The position numbers and the translations under genes were made by a program. The notes under the pieces are model-generated. The model was not told the DNA's origin, searched no databases, and saw nothing but the letters and a program-made list of their open reading frames with translations. DNA of 34,648 nt from an uncultured Dorea sp. (GTDB taxonomy: Bacteria > Bacillota > Clostridia > Lachnospirales > Lachnospiraceae), in assembly GCA_910579925.1 (NCBI GenBank), contig CAJTVY010000039.1, positions 1 through 34,648 of the forward strand. Direction: 5' to 3'. Of this stretch, positions 31,105-34,648 are shown piece by piece (within the stretch, counting starts at the first letter, position 1; every line of letters starts with the position of its first letter).

Positions 31105-31962
31105 ATGCACACTGAATTAGCGAAAACTGCCGGTTTTTGTTTTGGCGTAAAACGTGCGGTAGAGACTGTCTACGAACAGATCAGACGCCATGGGGACCAG
31201 AAGATTTATACATATGGCCCTATCATACACAACGAGGAGGTCATTAAAGACTTAAGGAAGCAGGGGGTCGAGGTTATTCACTGTGAGGAAGATCTCGAGA
31301 AGATTGACGAGGGAATCGTGGTCATCCGTTCCCACGGAGTATCCAGACGTATTTATGAGTTGCTGGAAGAAAGGAACCTGACCTGTATCGATGCCACCTG
31401 CCCTTTTGTGAAGAAGATTCACAGGATCGTTGATGAAGAAAGCCGGAAAGGGTCTCATATTGTGATTATAGGGAACGGAGATCACCCGGAGGTTGAAGGT
31501 ATCCGGGGATGGGCTAAAGAACGGGTCAGTGTGATCCAGTCGGCAGAGGAAGCAAAGCGTTTTCAGGCGTCGGAAGAGGGCCGGAAGGTATGCATTGTGG
31601 CCCAGACGACATTTAATTACAATAAATTCAAAGATTTAGTTGAAATTATTGATAAAAAGGGTTATGATATAATTGTTTTAAATACGATCTGCAATGCGAC
31701 GAAAGAACGTCAGGAAGAAGCGTGCCGGATTGCAGGAAGAGTAGATGCTATGGTGGTAATAGGGGACAGGCGTAGTTCGAATACTCAGAAGTTATTTGAA
31801 ATATGTAAGAACGAATGTTTGAATACGTACTATATACAGACACTTGACGATTTGGATATGAATCAATTAAGGTCCGTGGAAACAGTAGGTATTACAGCAG
31901 GGGCATCCACGCCCAATATTATAATTGAGGAGGTTCAAAATTATGTCAGAATTAACTTTTGA
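31105..31962 (+). CDS. ispH: 4-Hydroxy-3-methylbut-2-enyl diphosphate reductase
   Basis: A 285-aa iron-sulfur enzyme making isopentenyl and dimethylallyl diphosphate in the last MEP-pathway step. Three cysteines for the [4Fe-4S] cluster: Cys12 (GFCFGVKRAV), Cys99 (DATCPFV) and Cys196 (NTICNAT). TYGPIIHNEEV, VIRSHGV, GDHPEVEGIRGW, QTTFN and the final TAGASTPN are the family motifs. AAGGAG precedes ATG. The end overlaps the next gene by 20 bases in another frame. In many clostridia ispH and the S1 protein are one fused chain; here they are separate. Confidence 0.97.
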   Translation: MHTELAKTAGFCFGVKRAVETVYEQIRRHGDQKIYTYGPIIHNEEVIKDLRKQGVEVIHCEEDLEKIDEGIVVIRSHGVSRRIYELLEERNLTCIDATCPFVKKIHRIVDEESRKGSHIVIIGNGDHPEVEGIRGWAKERVSVIQSAEEAKRFQASEEGRKVCIVAQTTFNYNKFKDLVEIIDKKGYDIIVLNTICNATKERQEEACRIAGRVDAMVVIGDRRSSNTQKLFEICKNECLNTYYIQTLDDLDMNQLRSVETVGITAGASTPNIIIEEVQNYVRINF

Positions 31963-33031
31963 ACAAATGTTGGAAGAGTCTTTCAAGACAATAAGAAATG
32001 GAGAGGTTGTAGATGGTACTGTCATCGATGTGAAGCCCGATGAAATCATCTTGAATATAGGTTACAAGGCAGACGGTATCATCACAAGAAACGAGTACAC
32101 GAATGAGACGAATGCAGACCTGACTACAATGGTGTCAGTGGGGGATGCCATGACTGCAAAGGTCTTGAAGGTTAATGATGGCGAAGGTCAGGTGCTGCTG
32201 ACATACAAGCGTCTTGCTGCTGAGAAGGGCAATGAAAGACTGCGGGAGGCATTCGAGAACCATGAGGTTCTGAAAGCTCCTGTAGCCCAGATTCTCGGAG
32301 GCGGTCTGAGCGTCATAGTTGAGGAGGCAAGAGTATTTATCCCTGCAAGCCTGGTTTCCGATACTTATGAAAAGGATCTGAATAAGTACCAGGGACAGGA
32401 GATTGAGTTTGTGATCAGCGAGTTTAATCCCAGAAGGAATCGTGTCATTGGAGACAGAAGACAGCTTCTGGTTGCGGAACGTGCAGAGAAGCAGAGAGAA
32501 CTGTTTGCAAGAATAAAGCCGGGTGACAGGATGGAAGGTACTGTTAAGAATGTAACAGATTTCGGAGCATTTATTGATCTCGGCGGGGTTGACGGACTGC
32601 TTCATATCTCTGAGATGTCCTGGGGACGTGTTGAGAACCCGAAGAAGGTATTTAAAGTCGGCGAGAAGAGAGAAGTCATGATCAAAGAGATCAACGACAC
32701 CAAGATTGCGCTTAGCCTTAAGTTCCCTGAGAGCAATCCATGGGCGAATGCTTCGGATCATTTTGCCGTAGGAACCGTGATTGAAGGAAGAGTGGCAAGA
32801 ATGACAGACTTCGGAGCATTTATTGAACTGGCGCCAGGAGTCGATGCATTGCTTCATGTTTCCCAGATTTCCAGAGCACATGTGGATAAGCCGTCAGACG
32901 TTTTAACGGTAGGTCAGGAGATTTCGGCTAAGATTGTGGATCTGAATGTGGAAGAGAAGAAGATCAGTCTCAGCATGAAGGTGCTGGAGAATTCTTCAGA
33001 TGCTGCACAGGCTGGCAATATCGAGGAATAA
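31943..33031 (+). CDS. S1 RNA-binding domain protein (RpsA-like, four S1 domains)
   Basis: A 362-aa protein of four S1 domains (about residues 18-90, 110-174, 193-262 and 276-347). The third and fourth are the most typical (GTVKNVTDFGAFIDLGGVDGLLHISEMSW; GRVARMTDFGAFIELAPGVDALLHVSQIS). The proteobacterial S1 protein has six, and Firmicute versions commonly four. It binds mRNA and perhaps the 30S subunit. GAGGAGG (31927-31933) within the ispH end supports ATG 31943, and the 20-base overlap implies coupling. A terminator follows at 33054. Confidence 0.92.
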   Translation: MSELTFEQMLEESFKTIRNGEVVDGTVIDVKPDEIILNIGYKADGIITRNEYTNETNADLTTMVSVGDAMTAKVLKVNDGEGQVLLTYKRLAAEKGNERLREAFENHEVLKAPVAQILGGGLSVIVEEARVFIPASLVSDTYEKDLNKYQGQEIEFVISEFNPRRNRVIGDRRQLLVAERAEKQRELFARIKPGDRMEGTVKNVTDFGAFIDLGGVDGLLHISEMSWGRVENPKKVFKVGEKREVMIKEINDTKIALSLKFPESNPWANASDHFAVGTVIEGRVARMTDFGAFIELAPGVDALLHVSQISRAHVDKPSDVLTVGQEISAKIVDLNVEEKKISLSMKVLENSSDAAQAGNIEE

Positions 33032-33053
33032 AAAGTAGATAGGGTATCAGTGA

Positions 33054-33089
33054 GGATAGAGGTCTGTTGTGAAGGCTTCTATCCTTTTT
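33054..33089 (+). terminator. Terminator after the S1 gene
   Basis: GGATAGA (33054-33060) pairs with TCTATCC (33078-33084), followed by TTTTT. The 154 bases after it, up to rnfC, have a TATAGT-like -10 near 33205 but no convincing -35. Confidence 0.75.
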
Positions 33090-33243
33090 GACGGCCTGGA
33101 AACTGCCGGTAGATTTCTCAGGATGCGTTAAAAAATCGACAAGATGTTCGTGGAAATATACAAGGAAATACTGGAACCTACTAGATAAGTAGGGAATTTT
33201 GTTGTATAGTATATAAGAGAAAAAAGGAAGGAAGGATAAAGGG

Positions 33244-34563
33244 ATGGCATTGTTAACATTTAAAGGTGGAATTCACCCGGATGACGGTAAGAGCCTGGCG
33301 AAAGATAAGGCCATTGTCGAAGTAAAACCCAAAGGGGATCTGGTGTACCCGGTGTCTCAGCACATTGGCGCTCCGGCTAACCCTGTTGTTGCAGTTGGCG
33401 ACCGTGTCCTGAAGGGACAGTTGATAGCGGAAGCCGGGGGGTTTGTGTCTGCTCCGATCTATGCCTCGGTGTCAGGAAAGGTGAAAGCGATTGCGCCCCA
33501 TCTGAACCCGACCGGGGGAACGGTGAACAGTATCGTGATCGAGAATGACGGCGAGTATGAAGAGGTTGAGTATCCGGCTGTCAGGCCTTTGGAAGAGATG
33601 ACGAAAGAAGAGATACTGAACACGATCGGCACGGCCGGAGTCGTGGGTATGGGCGGCGCTGGTTTCCCGACCCGGGTGAAGCTTTCACCGAAGGAGCCGG
33701 ATAAGATTGACTATATTATTGCGAACTGTGCAGAATGTGAACCATACATTACGGCGGATTACAGATGTATGCTGGAGATACCGGAGAAGCTGGTAGGCGG
33801 CATGAAGATTATCCTTAAGCTTTTTGACAATGCGAAGGGTATATTTGGGGTAGAGGATAACAAGCCGGATTGTATCGAGAAGTTAAAAGAACTGACCAAG
33901 GATGAACCAAGGATTGAAGTCCTTGCCCTTAAGACGAAGTATCCACAGGGCGGTGAGCGTCAGTTGATTTATGCGACCACAGGAAGAGCGATTAATTCTG
34001 CTATGCTTCCGGCGGACGCAGGCTGCGTGGTTGACAACGTTGCCACGATTATCAGTATCTATGAAGCAGTGGCGGAGGGAAAGCCTTCTATGGAGCGCGT
34101 GACCACCGTAAGCGGCGATGCCGTAAACGAGCCGGGGAATTTCCGTGTTCCTTTCGGACTGAACCAGGCAGAACTGATTGATGCAGCGGGCGGATATAAG
34201 AGTGAGCCGGAAAAGGTGATTTCCGGCGGCCCGATGATGGGATTCTCTATGTTTTCACTGGATGTGCCGATTACGAAGACATCCTCCTCTATCCTCTGTC
34301 TTACGAAGGACGAGGTCGCAAAGTATGAGCCTACGGCATGTATTAACTGCGGACGGTGTGTAGATGCCTGTCCGAGCCGGCTGATCCCGTCAAGGCTTGC
34401 CGATTATGCAGAGCACCATGACGAGGCGGCGTTTACGAAGTATGAGGGCCTGGAGTGTATGGAATGTGGTTCCTGCAGTTTTGTGTGTCCTGCCAAGCGG
34501 CCGCTGAAGCAGGCAATCGGTTCCATGAGAAAGATTGCGCTGGCGAACCGTAAGAAGAAATAG
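33244..34563 (+). CDS. rnfC: Ion-translocating ferredoxin:NAD+ oxidoreductase subunit RnfC
   Basis: A 439-aa peripheral subunit of the Rnf complex, which oxidises reduced ferredoxin with NAD+ and pumps Na+ or H+. An N-terminal biotinyl/lipoyl-like fold (about 30-100, VGDRVLKGQLIAEAGGFVSAPIYASVSG) is followed by the flavin/NADH domain (GVVGMGGAGFPTRVKL, NCAECEPYITADYR, YPQGGERQLI) and a SLBB-like part. Two [4Fe-4S] sites follow: Cys366, 369, 372, 376 (CINCGRCVDACP) and Cys405, 408, 411, 415 (CMECGSCSFVCP). GGAAGGAAGG lies before ATG. It is the first gene of the cluster and rnfD follows after 33 bases. Confidence 0.97.
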   Translation: MALLTFKGGIHPDDGKSLAKDKAIVEVKPKGDLVYPVSQHIGAPANPVVAVGDRVLKGQLIAEAGGFVSAPIYASVSGKVKAIAPHLNPTGGTVNSIVIENDGEYEEVEYPAVRPLEEMTKEEILNTIGTAGVVGMGGAGFPTRVKLSPKEPDKIDYIIANCAECEPYITADYRCMLEIPEKLVGGMKIILKLFDNAKGIFGVEDNKPDCIEKLKELTKDEPRIEVLALKTKYPQGGERQLIYATTGRAINSAMLPADAGCVVDNVATIISIYEAVAEGKPSMERVTTVSGDAVNEPGNFRVPFGLNQAELIDAAGGYKSEPEKVISGGPMMGFSMFSLDVPITKTSSSILCLTKDEVAKYEPTACINCGRCVDACPSRLIPSRLADYAEHHDEAAFTKYEGLECMECGSCSFVCPAKRPLKQAIGSMRKIALANRKKK

Positions 34564-34596
34564 ACTAAATGAAAAGAGAGGAAGAGGTGAACGAAC

Positions 34597-34648
34597 GTGA
34601 GTGAGAACAAGTTAAAAATGTCATCTTCACCACACATACGTTCCAAAG
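34597..34648 (+). CDS. rnfD: RnfD, N-terminal fragment (cut by window end)
   Basis: GTG 34597 opens a frame reading MSENKLKMSSSPHIRSK to the window edge. The SSPHIR start is characteristic of RnfD, the flavin-carrying membrane subunit of Rnf, and rnfD directly follows rnfC in clostridial rnf clusters. GGAAGAGGTGA (34580-34590) serves as ribosome binding site. An internal ATG at 34618 is possible. Only 17 codons are visible. Confidence 0.8.
   Translation, partial: MSENKLKMSSSPHIRSK

Overview
The window looks like a chromosomal segment of an anaerobic Firmicute, most likely a Lachnospiraceae (Clostridia). Evidence: AGGAGG-type ribosome binding sites, TTGACA/TATAAT promoters, the gene order HI0933-type flavoprotein - cmk - ispH - S1 protein, an Rnf cluster starting with rnfC, a biotin-dependent Na+ decarboxylase cluster, and a clostridial-type PxTG surface-anchor signal. 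The genus cannot be fixed from sequence alone.

Layout. (1) 1-1320: probable right end of a prophage or its remnant, with a 31-aa holin-like type I toxin, an antisense RNA under a strong opposing promoter, and an NlpC/P60-type endolysin. (2) 1321-7140: cell-envelope block with a secreted glucosaminidase carrying a Thr/Pro/Gly/Asp-rich spacer and an APKTG sorting signal, a broken muramoyl-alanine amidase, and a zinc-ribbon/VWA membrane protein. (3) 7140-11430: a folded repeat, an SSS-family Na+/solute symporter behind a 15-bp-period repeat array, a 2-isopropylmalate synthase fused to an AraC-type DNA-binding domain, and a MITE-like palindromic element inside that gene's terminator loop. (4) 11428-14700: TetR regulator with promoter-overlapping operator, divergent from a MerR regulator with a six-helix membrane domain, then a convergent MATE transporter. 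(5) 14898-22434: M24 aminopeptidase, a BceAB-like ABC transporter with an extra N-terminal membrane domain, a POT-like transporter, and a YcxB-like membrane protein. (6) 22506-27955: one five-gene operon encoding an acyl-CoA carboxyltransferase, an OadG-type subunit on a lipoprotein-like N-terminus, a stand-alone biotin carrier, the OadB Na+ pump subunit, and a 5S-type pyruvate/oxaloacetate carboxyltransferase. (7) 28033-33089: RpiR regulator, HI0933 flavoprotein, cmk, ispH, and a four-S1-domain protein. (8) 33244-34648: rnfC and the start of rnfD.

How the genes work together. The carboxylase operon, the Rnf complex and the symporter point to Na+-linked energetics. One biotin carrier next to both an acyl-CoA (12S-like) and a 2-oxoacid (5S-like) carboxyltransferase plus the membrane decarboxylase suggests that carboxyl groups can pass between oxaloacetate/pyruvate and an acyl-CoA, or be released through the Na+ pump. 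The strongest candidates for something new are the LeuA-AraC fusion (leucine sensor, enzyme and DNA-binding domain in one chain), this combined transcarboxylase/Na+-pump operon, the membrane-bound MerR with a 19-bp-spacer promoter, and two structured repeat elements. No tRNA, rRNA or CRISPR array was seen. All assignments are by reading motifs; no database search was possible.
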